From contig OZ244928.1 of assembly GCA_965221985.1 (NCBI GenBank), positions 2,666,001 to 2,730,000 of the forward strand: DNA of 64,000 bases, in the 5' to 3' direction. The position numbers and the translations under genes were made by a program. This document shows, one piece after another, positions 45,334-54,100 of this stretch. This stretch comes from J054 sp965221985 (lineage in GTDB: Bacteria; Pseudomonadota; Gammaproteobacteria; Steroidobacterales; GCA-2729495). Within the stretch, counting starts at the first letter, position 1; the number at the start of each line of letters is the position of its first letter. Under the pieces are notes generated by a model that was not told the DNA's origin, did not search any database, and saw only the letters and a program-made list of their open reading frames with translations.

Positions 45334-45619
45334 GCGGATAGTGCGTATAAGGGGCCATTATGTCAGGAGCGTGACCGTCGGTGCGAGCTGAAACCGGTCT
45401 GCTGAGGGTAGGTCGAGGCAGCCATCCGGCGGCGCCGGTCCGACCCCTCGTCGTTCAGGTGTGTGAATCTTCCCCTTGCACCTGGAAATGTCGGCGCATC
45501 ACGGCACAAGCCAAAAACCGCCCGTCCCTGCGCGGTGGCCCGGGTGGTGATGAACAAGACGCAGCGGTCAGACTAAGCGATCACCCTGTGGCGGCGCTCG
45601 GCTCGGGTGCGCCGGATCG
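45334..45619 (-). mobile_element. IS91/ISCR-type end fragment, copy B (shortest)
   Basis: 286 bp with the common left terminus GCGGATAGTGCG, ending at GTGCGCCGGATCG. It holds only a few base changes against copy A (for example GGGTAGG for GGGCAGG and TGCGCGG for TGCACGG). It lies between the metallopeptidase gene and the GHKL ATPase gene and retains only the last codons of the transposase. Confidence 0.85.
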
Positions 45620-45671
45620 GCGAGTGATTCTCTACCAGAATACTGCAAATGGTGACATCGGACCAACTTAG
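45620..45671 (+). pseudogene. Short C-terminal gene remnant next to copy B
   Basis: Directly after the breakpoint the plus-strand frame reads RVILYQNTANGDIGPT then a stop. It looks like the tail of a truncated protein by analogy with the other three copies, but 17 codons are too few to name it. Confidence 0.3.
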
Positions 45672-45738
45672 GCTGAGGTTTCGCCCAAATGGCACGATTA
45701 GCAAGCCCAACCCCATACCAATTATTACAACCGGTTAA

Positions 45739-48168
45739 CTATTCGATATCCCCAGCGTCTTCTGATGAAACTAATCGGGGAATTGCATCTGACACCCACA
45801 ACGCCGAGGTCGCGCACGCGGTGGCGAATGCTTGGCGAACTTCATCGTCTATCTCCTGCAGAGCGGAGAATTTATCGTCACCACCATCAACTTCCGACAT
45901 TCTGCGCATCGTATTTGTTAGCGCGTTCTCGGCGGATAACATTAGGACGCGCATCACTAAGATGAACTTCTGAGATAGGAAGTCTCGCTCAATATCCGAC
46001 TTACATTGTGCGCGGTATCGAATATGGTGAGTATTGTCAAAGTTGATGTAATAGATTTTGCTATCTCCCAGATCACGGATATAGCCGCCCTCCGTTTCGT
46101 CAAAATCGTCTGGCCATTTCTCTGTCGTACTACCAAACACCTCACGGCCATCTTTCGTCAAGAGTTTACATGGTGGAAGTGACCGATTTGGCTTGTCTTT
46201 CGTAACTGGTGTTTTCTTCTTTTTCTTCTTCTTTTTCTTAGGCGTTGTGTCCTCCGCTAAGAACTGGACTGCCACGGTCGCTTTCAAGGGTTGCGGCATT
46301 GTCGGACTGTTCAAACCAACCTCAAATTCTACGGTCTTACCAACCAGCTCAGTGTTCTCAGAGCCGGGAGTCATGAATACAGTGAGTTGTCCGTCCTTCA
46401 ATACATGCCGAATGGTGACCATCGATTGAAGTTGTGGGTTGCTTAGATACAAACTCCCTCGATTGTCTTCTCGGAGAAGGAAGTCGTTCGAAGCGTCTGT
46501 CGTCGCCATTACAGTACCGGTTCTATTGATAGCGATACCTAATGGCTCGACGCCTTTAGGTCGTTTGATGTTCAGGAATGTCGGGTCGTACCGGCCTTCA
46601 AACGATTGTCCGCCATTATTGTCCACATCGGGGAGATGGAGTGTCGGGTCGATATTGTCTAGTAGATTGATGAAGTCTCTATTTTCTTGAATGAGCTTCT
46701 GAAATAGGTCGGCGGTTTCGGTTGTCGCTATTTGGCGGAGTTCCTCCTTTGTAATTTCCGTCTGCAGCGTTCGCAATGGTTCAGAGTTTGTGATTGCATC
46801 CTGGACCAGCTCCTTGTATCGAGCGCCCATGGCATTCTCTACAATATTCTCGCGGTCACCTTTCCAAATGTCGGCGTGTCCACGGGATGTTAGACCAGTA
46901 GAGTCCACAACTATCACCACCCGATCCTTGAGAGCGGACAGGCGGCAACCCGAAAGAAACCCCCTTGTTTGTTTGAACTGCACCTGGCCGTTTACAGCAT
47001 GAAATACTCTGTTGTTACTGTACTTCAGCCATGCAGGTCCGTGTTTCTTCGCGTCTTTTTCTAGCGGTATCGCGCTGATGTTGATAACACCAACTCTAGC
47101 GTCAGTAATCGTGCCGACGTGAATTCGCTTCCGCTCTAAACTATCGGCATCTTCATCTAGCTCAGCACCGTGAGTACGTATGAGAAGGTATTCCATTCCA
47201 TAGAATGGCCGCTGGTCTGGCTCGCCCTTTCCTTGAGTCGTGCCACCTGACTCATAGCGAAAGTCCATTAGCTGAAATGGAAGGATTGTCTCAACAAGGT
47301 TCTCTAGAAACGCTTCCCTTGCGCCCTTGAATGTCTTGAATGCCTTACCTACGTAAAAGTCGTAAAGTTTTACTATGGTGCCGGATTTCGCGCACACTCC
47401 TTCATATCGACTTCCATCCATTTTGTGTAGCGGCCAAATCGAATCAATTTGAAAACTCGGAATTTTTCCGTTATAGACAAAGTATTCAGCAATGGGCTCA
47501 GCGTCACCGGGGCGTCGCCTAATTAGAGTCCAGCCCCACTTCCCTTTTCGAGTCCACTTTCTTGACACTATTAGCTTGTACCAGTTGCTGCCGCAGTAGT
47601 TCAGTACGCCAGAGGACCCCATGTTGTACTTACCTTGAACGAATGGTATCGCCTTCTTGATGCCTGTCTTGAAGGAGAGGAAGGTCTTAGGGAAATCATC
47701 AGGATGTTGTCCCTCCCCATTGTCAACGAATGTGTAGCAGGGCCACGCGGAGGATTTTGTCTTAAGCTTGCTATCTGGATTACCGGTGACACCCACCACT
47801 AAGTTCTTTTTCGAATAGTCTTTTAGCCAATTCCGATCGGCGTTAATTAGTTTCCCGCCTTGCAAATTCTGGACGAACGAATCTACCGCGTCATACATCG
47901 ATTTGGGACAATCAGAGGAATCGTGCGTAATGCCATGGCTTTGGGCATGACGCATCAATATCGCATCAACCATATTGGTCATGATTTCGGTTGCGGCCTT
48001 GCCGCCGCTCGCAGCTTGATTTGTGACAATGTTGTAGTTGATTTCGTTTCCATCTAGCGCCAGCCAATTATTCTTGTCATTGAGCGCCTTATCTTTGGAG
48101 ATAATCTCATCTACATCCGCTTCACTTTCTGCGCCAAGTAACGCGTAACAAAGCTCCTTCGCTTTCAT
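45739..48168 (-). CDS. MORC/MutL-like GHKL ATPase of a restriction-type system
   Basis: 809 residues, cytoplasmic. N-terminal GHKL ATPase: the N-box ATEIMTNMVDAIL (residues 59-71), the G1 box FVDNGEGQ (147-154) and the lid GKYNMGSSGVLNYCG (179-192). A long middle region follows with TSRGHADIWKGDRENIV and VDNNGGQSFEGRYDP. Near residue 645 there is a run of nine lysines, then a C-terminal domain (YYINFDNTHHIRYRAQ). GHKL proteins of this type are known from comparative genomics of MORC-like ATPases to sit with DNA methylases and nucleases. Here a C5 methyltransferase and Vsr lie within 2 kb. ATP-driven DNA clamping is inferred. Confidence 0.75.
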   Translation of the reverse strand: MKAKELCYALLGAESEADVDEIISKDKALNDKNNWLALDGNEINYNIVTNQAASGGKAATEIMTNMVDAILMRHAQSHGITHDSSDCPKSMYDAVDSFVQNLQGGKLINADRNWLKDYSKKNLVVGVTGNPDSKLKTKSSAWPCYTFVDNGEGQHPDDFPKTFLSFKTGIKKAIPFVQGKYNMGSSGVLNYCGSNWYKLIVSRKWTRKGKWGWTLIRRRPGDAEPIAEYFVYNGKIPSFQIDSIWPLHKMDGSRYEGVCAKSGTIVKLYDFYVGKAFKTFKGAREAFLENLVETILPFQLMDFRYESGGTTQGKGEPDQRPFYGMEYLLIRTHGAELDEDADSLERKRIHVGTITDARVGVINISAIPLEKDAKKHGPAWLKYSNNRVFHAVNGQVQFKQTRGFLSGCRLSALKDRVVIVVDSTGLTSRGHADIWKGDRENIVENAMGARYKELVQDAITNSEPLRTLQTEITKEELRQIATTETADLFQKLIQENRDFINLLDNIDPTLHLPDVDNNGGQSFEGRYDPTFLNIKRPKGVEPLGIAINRTGTVMATTDASNDFLLREDNRGSLYLSNPQLQSMVTIRHVLKDGQLTVFMTPGSENTELVGKTVEFEVGLNSPTMPQPLKATVAVQFLAEDTTPKKKKKKKKKTPVTKDKPNRSLPPCKLLTKDGREVFGSTTEKWPDDFDETEGGYIRDLGDSKIYYINFDNTHHIRYRAQCKSDIERDFLSQKFILVMRVLMLSAENALTNTMRRMSEVDGGDDKFSALQEIDDEVRQAFATACATSALWVSDAIPRLVSSEDAGDIE

Positions 48169-48191
48169 CTAAGTTCCTCTTGAATGACGGT

Positions 48192-48479
48192 TTAGTCGAG
48201 CGAGAATGCTTCTTCGGCAGCCTTCCGCGCTGACGAGAACCGGCTACGTGCCGATTTCATCTCAGCGGTGAGTGCGTCGAAGATTTTTGAGACTTCTTCT
48301 TCGCTGTAGTCGTAGTTCGATTTGTTCGACAGATTGCCGATTAGTCTGATGTAGCGGATTGCATTATTTACGCGTTTATTTGCCAATCTTTTGAACTTTT
48401 CGTGGTCTTCAGATCTCATATTTGCTCTAGGAAATGACTTTGAGTCGTAGATATTAGAAATATACGTCTCTGGTGTCAA
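48192..48479 (-). CDS. Small helical protein of the MORC-methylase system
   Basis: 95 residues, all-helical and basic. The phrase RVNNAIRYIRLIGNLSNKSN followed by YDYSEEEVSKIFDAL is a pattern I have seen in small proteins next to bacterial defence ATPases and methylases; I know of no function. It is the first gene of a two-gene unit, 23 bp before the ATPase, and is divergent from the HTH-methyltransferase unit, sharing an 80-bp promoter region with it. Confidence 0.65.
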   Translation of the reverse strand: MTPETYISNIYDSKSFPRANMRSEDHEKFKRLANKRVNNAIRYIRLIGNLSNKSNYDYSEEEVSKIFDALTAEMKSARSRFSSARKAAEEAFSLD

Positions 48480-48559
48480 ATGGATAGGTACAGGCGATTG
48501 TCTGTGTGTTTAGGGTTAAGTATACTTAGCTATACTCCATAGTCCTTTGAGACAACCAG

Positions 48560-48775
48560 ATGGTACGCATGTTGGGGGGGAACAAATTTTATTTCATTCA
48601 GGAGGTTGCTGACATTGCTGGAGTGTCTCGGCAGACTATGCATCGGTGGCTAAAGGAGGGGCGGATCGATGAACCAGCACGTGATCGAAATGGATGGCGA
48701 ATTTTTGATGAGAGTGAGGTGAGAGCAATAAAGAAGGCGGCTGAGCGTGTTTCCCGTAAGGTAGAAAAGTCATGA
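48560..48775 (+). CDS. HTH (MerR/excisionase-like) DNA-binding protein
   Basis: 71 residues. A winged-helix/HTH_17-type domain: YFIQEVADIAGVSRQTMHRW, then the wing NGWRIFDESEVRAIKKA. Size and pattern suit an excisionase-like or MerR-N-terminal DNA binder. Its stop overlaps the methyltransferase start by 4 bp (ATGA), so the two are translationally coupled. It could control the divergent promoter of the ATPase unit. Confidence 0.75.
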   Translation: MVRMLGGNKFYFIQEVADIAGVSRQTMHRWLKEGRIDEPARDRNGWRIFDESEVRAIKKAAERVSRKVEKS

Positions 48776-50001
48776 CTGATCGTGCTGTAGGTCGAGTGAA
48801 CGTTGGTCGGCCAAGGACGCCGAGGTTCCTCGCAGTGGACTTCTTCTGCGGTGCTGGCGGCACTACGAACGGCTTAATTCAGTCGGGAGGTTACGTGATC
48901 GCCGGCGTTGACAAAGATGGCTCATGCAAAAGAACTTATCTGGAGAACAACGCGAATATCGCAGGAAGCAGAAAACCGCCCGAGTTTTTGCAATACGATG
49001 TATTCCCGAAGTCATCGAGGTATCAAGAGGGGCAGCAGAAAGAGCTATTTGATCGCCTCGAAAACCTAATCGTCGATGCATGTGACCGATTTCCGGGTGT
49101 GCCACTACTATTCGCGATTTGCGCCCCCTGCCAACCGTTTACCCGGATCAGTCGTGCACCCATGAAGGAAGAGACACGGGTGAGACGGAAAAAAGACCAA
49201 AATCTCTTGTCAGAATCCTGCAAGTTTATTGAGTTTTTCGAGCCGGAATTAGTATTTGCGGAGAACGTGTCTTCGATAAAGAACAAGAAATACGGCGGTG
49301 TTTGGAATCGTTTCGCGAATGAATTACGGCGGCAAGGCTATGTTCTTGGTTCAAAGACGGTTTGTACATCCAGATTTGGCATTCCACAGTATCGGAAAAG
49401 GTCGATACTGATCGGGGCCTGTGAAGGACTTGTCAGTGATGATTCTCTGGCGGATTTTGATGAGCCCCGACTCATCGTGCCCGAAGGAGACCCTGATGAG
49501 TCGTTAGTTTCTGTCAAGGAGGCGATTGGTCACTTGCCTAGTTTGTCCCCGGGTTCCGCCCATCCGCGACTACCGAATCACCGCGCCAGGAACGTTAGCA
49601 AGATCAACAGGAAGCGACTAAACCGAGCGTTGCCGGGCAAGACCAACAACTACTTGTTTCACGGTGAGGGCGACCTCGCGCTGCCATGTCAGAAGCGTTT
49701 GCTAGAAAGGAGCAAGGAACGAGGATTCCACGATGTTTACACGAGGATGAGCGGAGACAAGCCGTCGCCCACAATTACGACAAAAGCTCATAGCATCTCC
49801 AACGGAAGATTCGCCCACTACGATACACGCCAAACGAGAGGTCTTAGCCCTCGTGAGGCTGCGATTCTGCAATCGTTTCCTAGTGACTATATGTTCTATC
49901 CAACTGACCAAATTGAACCAGTAATGCGAATGATCGGAAATGCCGTTCCGCCGAAGTTGGCGCGTTACTACGCTGACTTTCTCGTAGGTGCTCTAAACTA
50001 G
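48772..50001 (+). CDS. DNA (cytosine-5) methyltransferase
   Basis: 409 residues with the ordered motifs of C5 methylases: I (AVDFFCGAGGTTNG), IV with catalytic Cys (ICAPCQPFTRIS), VI (VFAENVSSI), VIII (QYRKRSILIG), a variable target-recognition region, IX (RGLSPREAAILQSFP) and X (MIGNAVPPKLARYYADFL). It appears complete. It methylates cytosine in a sequence that cannot be read from the protein. The neighbouring vsr gene fits, since Vsr repairs the T:G mismatches made by deamination of 5-methylcytosine. Confidence 0.93.
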   Translation: MTDRAVGRVNVGRPRTPRFLAVDFFCGAGGTTNGLIQSGGYVIAGVDKDGSCKRTYLENNANIAGSRKPPEFLQYDVFPKSSRYQEGQQKELFDRLENLIVDACDRFPGVPLLFAICAPCQPFTRISRAPMKEETRVRRKKDQNLLSESCKFIEFFEPELVFAENVSSIKNKKYGGVWNRFANELRRQGYVLGSKTVCTSRFGIPQYRKRSILIGACEGLVSDDSLADFDEPRLIVPEGDPDESLVSVKEAIGHLPSLSPGSAHPRLPNHRARNVSKINRKRLNRALPGKTNNYLFHGEGDLALPCQKRLLERSKERGFHDVYTRMSGDKPSPTITTKAHSISNGRFAHYDTRQTRGLSPREAAILQSFPSDYMFYPTDQIEPVMRMIGNAVPPKLARYYADFLVGALN

Positions 50002-50008
50002 TTCGCAG

Positions 50009-50425
50009 TCACTCTAACTTTCGATCGCGTATTTGGTTAAGTATTCCTAGCAGGTCGCTCGTTCCTTCCTGAATTTCGCAGTTCCAAATCGTCACCACCT
50101 TCCAACCGAGATTGGCGAGTCGCTCTACCGCAGACTTGTCACGATCAACGTTTTGCTGAAGTTTTTTGTTCCAGAATTCGGTATTGGTCTTTGGCCTCTT
50201 TCCGCGAGCACAATCGTGACTGTGCCAAAAGCAACCATGAACAAACACGGCTACTTTGTACTTTGGGAGAACGATGTCTGGCGTCCCAGGAAGCTCACGC
50301 CGATGTAGCCGGAATCTGTAGTTATTCGCGAATAGGCGCTTCCTTACCTCTATTTCAGGAGCGGTGTTTTTGTTCTTCACCGCGGCCATATTTGCTGATC
50401 TCGCGGTTTTTGATATCCGGTCCAT
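50009..50425 (-). CDS. vsr: Vsr-type very short patch repair endonuclease
   Basis: 138 residues from ATG 50425, where homologues begin (MDRISKTARSANMAAVKNKN); a longer frame reaches 50503. Key features are LPGTPDIVLPKYKVAVFVHG (catalytic Asp) and CFWHSHDC (zinc and active-site His). Vsr nicks next to T in T:G mismatches; some relatives act as restriction nucleases. It faces the methyltransferase gene tail to tail, 7 bp between stops. Confidence 0.93.
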   Translation of the reverse strand: MDRISKTARSANMAAVKNKNTAPEIEVRKRLFANNYRFRLHRRELPGTPDIVLPKYKVAVFVHGCFWHSHDCARGKRPKTNTEFWNKKLQQNVDRDKSAVERLANLGWKVVTIWNCEIQEGTSDLLGILNQIRDRKLE

Positions 50426-50519
50426 TCGTGCAGTTACCGAAATGATTGTGTACCGCTTCCCCCGACTGGGACCTGTATGCGCGAACGTATTTGAGAACCA
50501 CAAAGTGATTTAGAGCGAA

Positions 50520-50753
50520 TCATAACTCGCGTTCTACTCGCGATATCATGCTTGAGGGCTTCGTCTTAAGGACTTCCGCTAGAGCGAACAGCGTCGTAAG
50601 CGTAGGCTGCCGAAGACCGCGTTCCAAGAGCGAGATGTATGTCCTGTCCAAGTTGCTCGCAAGCGCGAGGTCTTCCTGGGAGAGCTTATGCTTGGTTCGC
50701 GCTTTCCGTAGAACCTGGCCGAAAACAGTTTGAAGGGGGTTACTCCTAGACAT
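50520..50753 (-). CDS. XRE-family regulator (controller-like)
   Basis: 77 residues, one helix-turn-helix domain (KLSQEDLALASNLDRTYISLLERG). Size and sequence resemble the C (controller) proteins of restriction-modification systems, which time expression of nuclease against methylase. It lies 94 bp upstream of the Vsr gene on the same strand, so it is probably the first gene of that unit. Confidence 0.8.
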   Translation of the reverse strand: MSRSNPLQTVFGQVLRKARTKHKLSQEDLALASNLDRTYISLLERGLRQPTLTTLFALAEVLKTKPSSMISRVEREL

Positions 50754-50865
50754 CGAGTATAGCGTCGCTATCTCGAGACTGTGGGTCTACGGACTATAGT
50801 CTGCGAAATGTGCAGCGGGTCACATCTCCTAGTCGTGTACTTCGGGATAATCCCGGAACCGTCGA

Positions 50866-51342
50866 ATGTTCTCTATGAGGTCGACCTTGTCCAGCGAACT
50901 AAAGCCATGCGTTGACTGTGAACATCCATGTTCGATTGGAGCGAAGATGTGCCCCAATTGTGGCCGAGGCAGGCCGACCGTGAAATCCGTAAAGTGGACT
51001 ACCGCGGTAGCCATCTGCGTCGGAATCTTCTCGATTACCTGGCTGGCCGCTGCCGGGAACATCGAATCGAATTCAGCAGCTAACCTCGATTACGAGCGCG
51101 ACATTTCTGCCATGACTTTCGGACAGAATGCGATCCGTGAGCAACTCAAATTTCCGTCCACTGCGGAGTTTTCGGAACACAGATATGGACGCATCTCTGG
51201 GGATGAGTATTTCTATACTGCGCTGGTAAGGGCGGAGAACTCTTTTGGCCAGCAGCCTCTGTCTCGCTGGCAGGTGGTTCTAGAATTCGAGACCGATTCC
51301 TACAGCCGTGGCGAGATTATTTCGGTCACCCAGACGCAATAG
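50866..51342 (+). CDS. Zinc-ribbon membrane protein of unknown function
   Basis: 158 residues. A two-CxxC zinc ribbon (CVDCEHPC and CPNCGRG) in the first 40 residues is followed by one membrane helix (TAVAICVGIFSITWLAAAG) and an extracytoplasmic domain (QLKFPSTAEFSEHRYG) of a type often seen in small membrane proteins. An ATG at 50875 is an alternative start. It is the last intact gene before copy C. Its link to the methylase cluster is only by position. Confidence 0.6.
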   Translation: MFSMRSTLSSELKPCVDCEHPCSIGAKMCPNCGRGRPTVKSVKWTTAVAICVGIFSITWLAAAGNIESNSAANLDYERDISAMTFGQNAIREQLKFPSTAEFSEHRYGRISGDEYFYTALVRAENSFGQQPLSRWQVVLEFETDSYSRGEIISVTQTQ

Positions 51343-51441
51343 ACCACATATAAGTTTGCGTCGAATTTGGAACAGTCTGGAGCGAGAGAGCTATCCGCGA
51401 CCCCATCTCGCTCAGAAAGGCACCCCACCGCTTGAAATCTG

Positions 51442-51831
51442 GCGGATAGTGCGTATAAGGGGCCATTATGTCAGGAGCGTGACCGTCGGTGCGAGCTGAA
51501 ACCGGTCTGCTGAGGGCAGGTCGAGGCAGCCATCCGGCGGCGCCGGTCCGACCCCTCGTCGTTCAGGTGTGTGAATCTTCCCCTTTCACCTGGAAATGTC
51601 GGCGCATCACGGCACAAGCCAAAAACCGCCCGTCCCTGCACGGTGGCCCGGGTGGTGATGAACAAGACGCAGCGGTCAGACTAAGCGATCACCCTGTGGC
51701 GGCGCTCGGCTCGGGTGCGCCGGATCGATGGGCTCCACCGTTTGGCCGAGATGGTCTAGAATCCGTTCGATGACCGCGGGTTGCTCGATGCTGGCGATGA
51801 CGCGCAAGTGCCCACCGCACTGCCGGCAGGT
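51442..51831 (-). mobile_element. IS91/ISCR-type end fragment, copy C
   Basis: 390 bp, left terminus GCGGATAGTGCG, right breakpoint inside CTGCCGGCAGGT, where copy A continues with TCTCGATATC. Nearly identical to copy A across the shared part (one visible difference, GCAAGTGCCC for GCAAGCGCCC). Confidence 0.88.
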
Positions 51832-52247
51832 GCATCTCCGGCTATCGTCTACGAAACGTCAGGACCAAGTGGAGCGACACGTCGTCAAAGAAGCTTGAAG
51901 ACTTGCTGCCGCAGGTTCTTCGGGGAGTTCAGACCGCGTCGGCCGCGGTTAAGCAAATGCGTATCGAAGATCAAGCCGCCGCACGTGAGCTGGAAAACCG
52001 GCGTCGACACGCGGCCCGGGTCAGCTCAATTGAATCACTTACTCGGCAGCGTGCGGATCGCCTGGAATTTGAAGTTCAACAGTGGGGAAGATCCAAGGCG
52101 ATATACGAATTCCTCAATTATGCCGAACGGAATGGTCATAAACTTCGGCTCAGCAGTGCCCAGTTGAGACAGTTGCGTTGGGCAGCAGATCTCGCGAGGC
52201 ACTTGGACCCTTTTGACCCGTATGAAATGCAGGCGTTAACAAAGTGA
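51832..52247 (+). pseudogene. Coiled-coil protein, N-terminally truncated
   Basis: The plus frame TSSKKLEDLLPQVLRGVQTA, VKQMRIEDQAAARELENRRR and SKAIYEFLNYAERNG continues to a stop after 52244. It is open back to the copy C breakpoint and has no good start for a full protein. The pattern K-LED-LP-V--G---A-----R--R-- followed by a charged coiled coil is the C-terminal part of longer hypothetical proteins found in genomic islands. A short internal product from ATG 51903 (114 residues) is possible. Confidence 0.55.
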
Positions 52248-52331
52248 CCTTCCAACTACCGGTTGTTGCCGGACAGCGAGCTACGCCCAATTGACTCACC
52301 ATCCAGACCGCAAGCAAGAACAGCAGGTGTA

Positions 52332-53810
52332 TCAGCTATTCCCGAAGCGCGTCAGCAGATTGTCATCCGGATCCAAATCGGGGTTGTCACGCATATAGCC
52401 GCGAACCGCTGTTCCATCGCTCCGCACGTACGGTGCCACCGCATGATAACCAGGCGTTGTGATCATGCCTAAACCAACGATGCGGGCAAGTTCTGACGCT
52501 TCGAACAAACGGCCGTTGTCAAGTCCGAGCTCGAATATGCGATCCGTCGCGCTAGAGTGACGCCCAGAAGAAATCGAGGCAGTAAATGGATTCACGAACA
52601 CCTGCGCAAATAATGCGAGGTTTCCATCTTCTATTGTGCTGCTTTCCGGTGTGGACGCTGGCTGGAGATTTGCCAGCGGTCCGAGATTCGACAAAGACTG
52701 CGCGAGCTGACCGAGCGCCCCAGCGAATGACTCCGCTATCGCCCCGCGCACAAGGCTCGGCGCCGAGGAGATGCCAGATTCGATTTCACCAAGACTCGTT
52801 CCCTGGGTTGACAAGTATATTGTGCCGAAAAGCGGGACTAGGCCCAGTGTCAGAAACCCGCCGTCGCCGGCCAGAAAGAGCAGGACGTCTGCCCACCATG
52901 GGAGATCCACGTCGACATCAATGCCGGAAGTGTCAATCGCAAAATCCGAAGTGCCTCGAATCAGAGCAATCCGAATGGGCCCCTCAAAACTGATATCCGC
53001 GATGTCCTGGCTCGCTTCACCATCTATCAGAATTGCGTCGTCTCCCATCGTCAGGGAAAAGGAATCGATGGTCGCGTCACCAACCGTTTCGCCCGTCTGG
53101 TCGAATTGAAGCAGTGCCGTATCCAGCAAATCGCGCGAGTAGGCAATTCCGAACTCTGTTAGCTGCGGCAAGAAACTTGTCGTATCGACCGGCTCCGAAT
53201 TGCCGCCAGGAAGGTCAACAAACAGCCCCAATGAGTCGATGTGATCCGATTGACCTTCAGCGGCGGGCATCAATGTTACGGACGCCGCCCACAAACCTGC
53301 GGCCGGTGCCGGATTGGCGGCATCGGGAAACAGAAGCGGACTGATGCCACTAATCAACGAGTCCAAGACGCCGATCGTGAGATTGTTGAGCGTATTGGCG
53401 ACGGGCCCGCTGGCGAACAGGCCATCTATCATGTCCTCCGTCAACGGAGGTGCAGGCGGAACATCGACGCCATCGTATTCAAATGCCAGAACCGATGCGC
53501 TTACGGGTTGATTCGCTGCGGGCCGAATAACAGGCGTCAAGCGCACCCAGGTGTCGAGCGGAACTGCCACAGGCAGCGCTGCTGACGTAATAGAGCCAAC
53601 GATGCGCAGCCGAGTGTACGGCGCATTGCCAGCCGGTTGGACGAGTTCATATTCAAATGGTCCGACTGCAACAGTGAAGTCGTTGCCATCGTGCGTCACT
53701 TCGAAGGTCGCCGGAATAACACCAATTCGCTGAAGGCCAAGTAAAAATTCCTCAAGCAGTGAGATGCTTAGTACAAGTCCAGCTTTGGCGCTCCCGAAAT
53801 CCATAACCAC
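52332..53810 (-). CDS. Large island protein of unknown function
   Basis: 492 residues, no clear signal peptide, one hydrophobic stretch near the middle (WWADVLLFLAGDGGFLTLGLV) and many beta-strand-like segments with hydrophobic alternation. The last 60 residues contain PYVRSDGTAVRGYMRDNPDLDPDDN, a tail motif recurring in otherwise unrelated bacterial proteins. The alternation and length would suit a lipid-binding TULIP-like fold, but that is a guess. No homologous neighbours are visible. Confidence 0.6.
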   Translation of the reverse strand: MVMDFGSAKAGLVLSISLLEEFLLGLQRIGVIPATFEVTHDGNDFTVAVGPFEYELVQPAGNAPYTRLRIVGSITSAALPVAVPLDTWVRLTPVIRPAANQPVSASVLAFEYDGVDVPPAPPLTEDMIDGLFASGPVANTLNNLTIGVLDSLISGISPLLFPDAANPAPAAGLWAASVTLMPAAEGQSDHIDSLGLFVDLPGGNSEPVDTTSFLPQLTEFGIAYSRDLLDTALLQFDQTGETVGDATIDSFSLTMGDDAILIDGEASQDIADISFEGPIRIALIRGTSDFAIDTSGIDVDVDLPWWADVLLFLAGDGGFLTLGLVPLFGTIYLSTQGTSLGEIESGISSAPSLVRGAIAESFAGALGQLAQSLSNLGPLANLQPASTPESSTIEDGNLALFAQVFVNPFTASISSGRHSSATDRIFELGLDNGRLFEASELARIVGLGMITTPGYHAVAPYVRSDGTAVRGYMRDNPDLDPDDNLLTRFGNS

Positions 53811-54100
53811 TCTCCCAGCTAGAATGGGCGATCTTGTATTTGTCTTATCAAGATCAAATATAGTCTATTTGGACCAACTCGGGCGCGAATTTGTAGAAAG
53901 TAAGAGGCGGATACGCGTTTTCAATTACTAAGGCTTGCGAAAGTGGCAAGCGCGCTGAGGCGAATCGTATGCCGCAGGTAACAAGCAATTACCTGTTTGC
54001 CTAAGTTACTGATTCTCGACGGCGATCCTCAGTGTTCTCTGCCAAGTGCGCGCTCAACTCGGGCGACGACGTCATCGAGAGATGTCTTGACTTCGTGCTC
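53811..54100. other. Intergenic region before copy D with a possible gene tail
   Basis: Mostly featureless. On the minus strand, 54100 down to 54029 reads as 23 open codons (EHEVKTSLDDVVARVERALGREH) ending in TGA, which could be the tail of a gene cut off by copy D. This is too short to be sure. Confidence 0.35.

Noticed and set aside
46193..46429. Plus-strand frame beginning with a run of phenylalanines
   Set aside because: It is the reverse strand of the lysine run in the GHKL ATPase.
51903..52247. Complete 114-residue gene next to copy C
   Set aside because: The frame is open upstream to the copy C breakpoint with continuous family-like sequence (TSSKKLEDLLPQ), so it is better read as a truncated gene.
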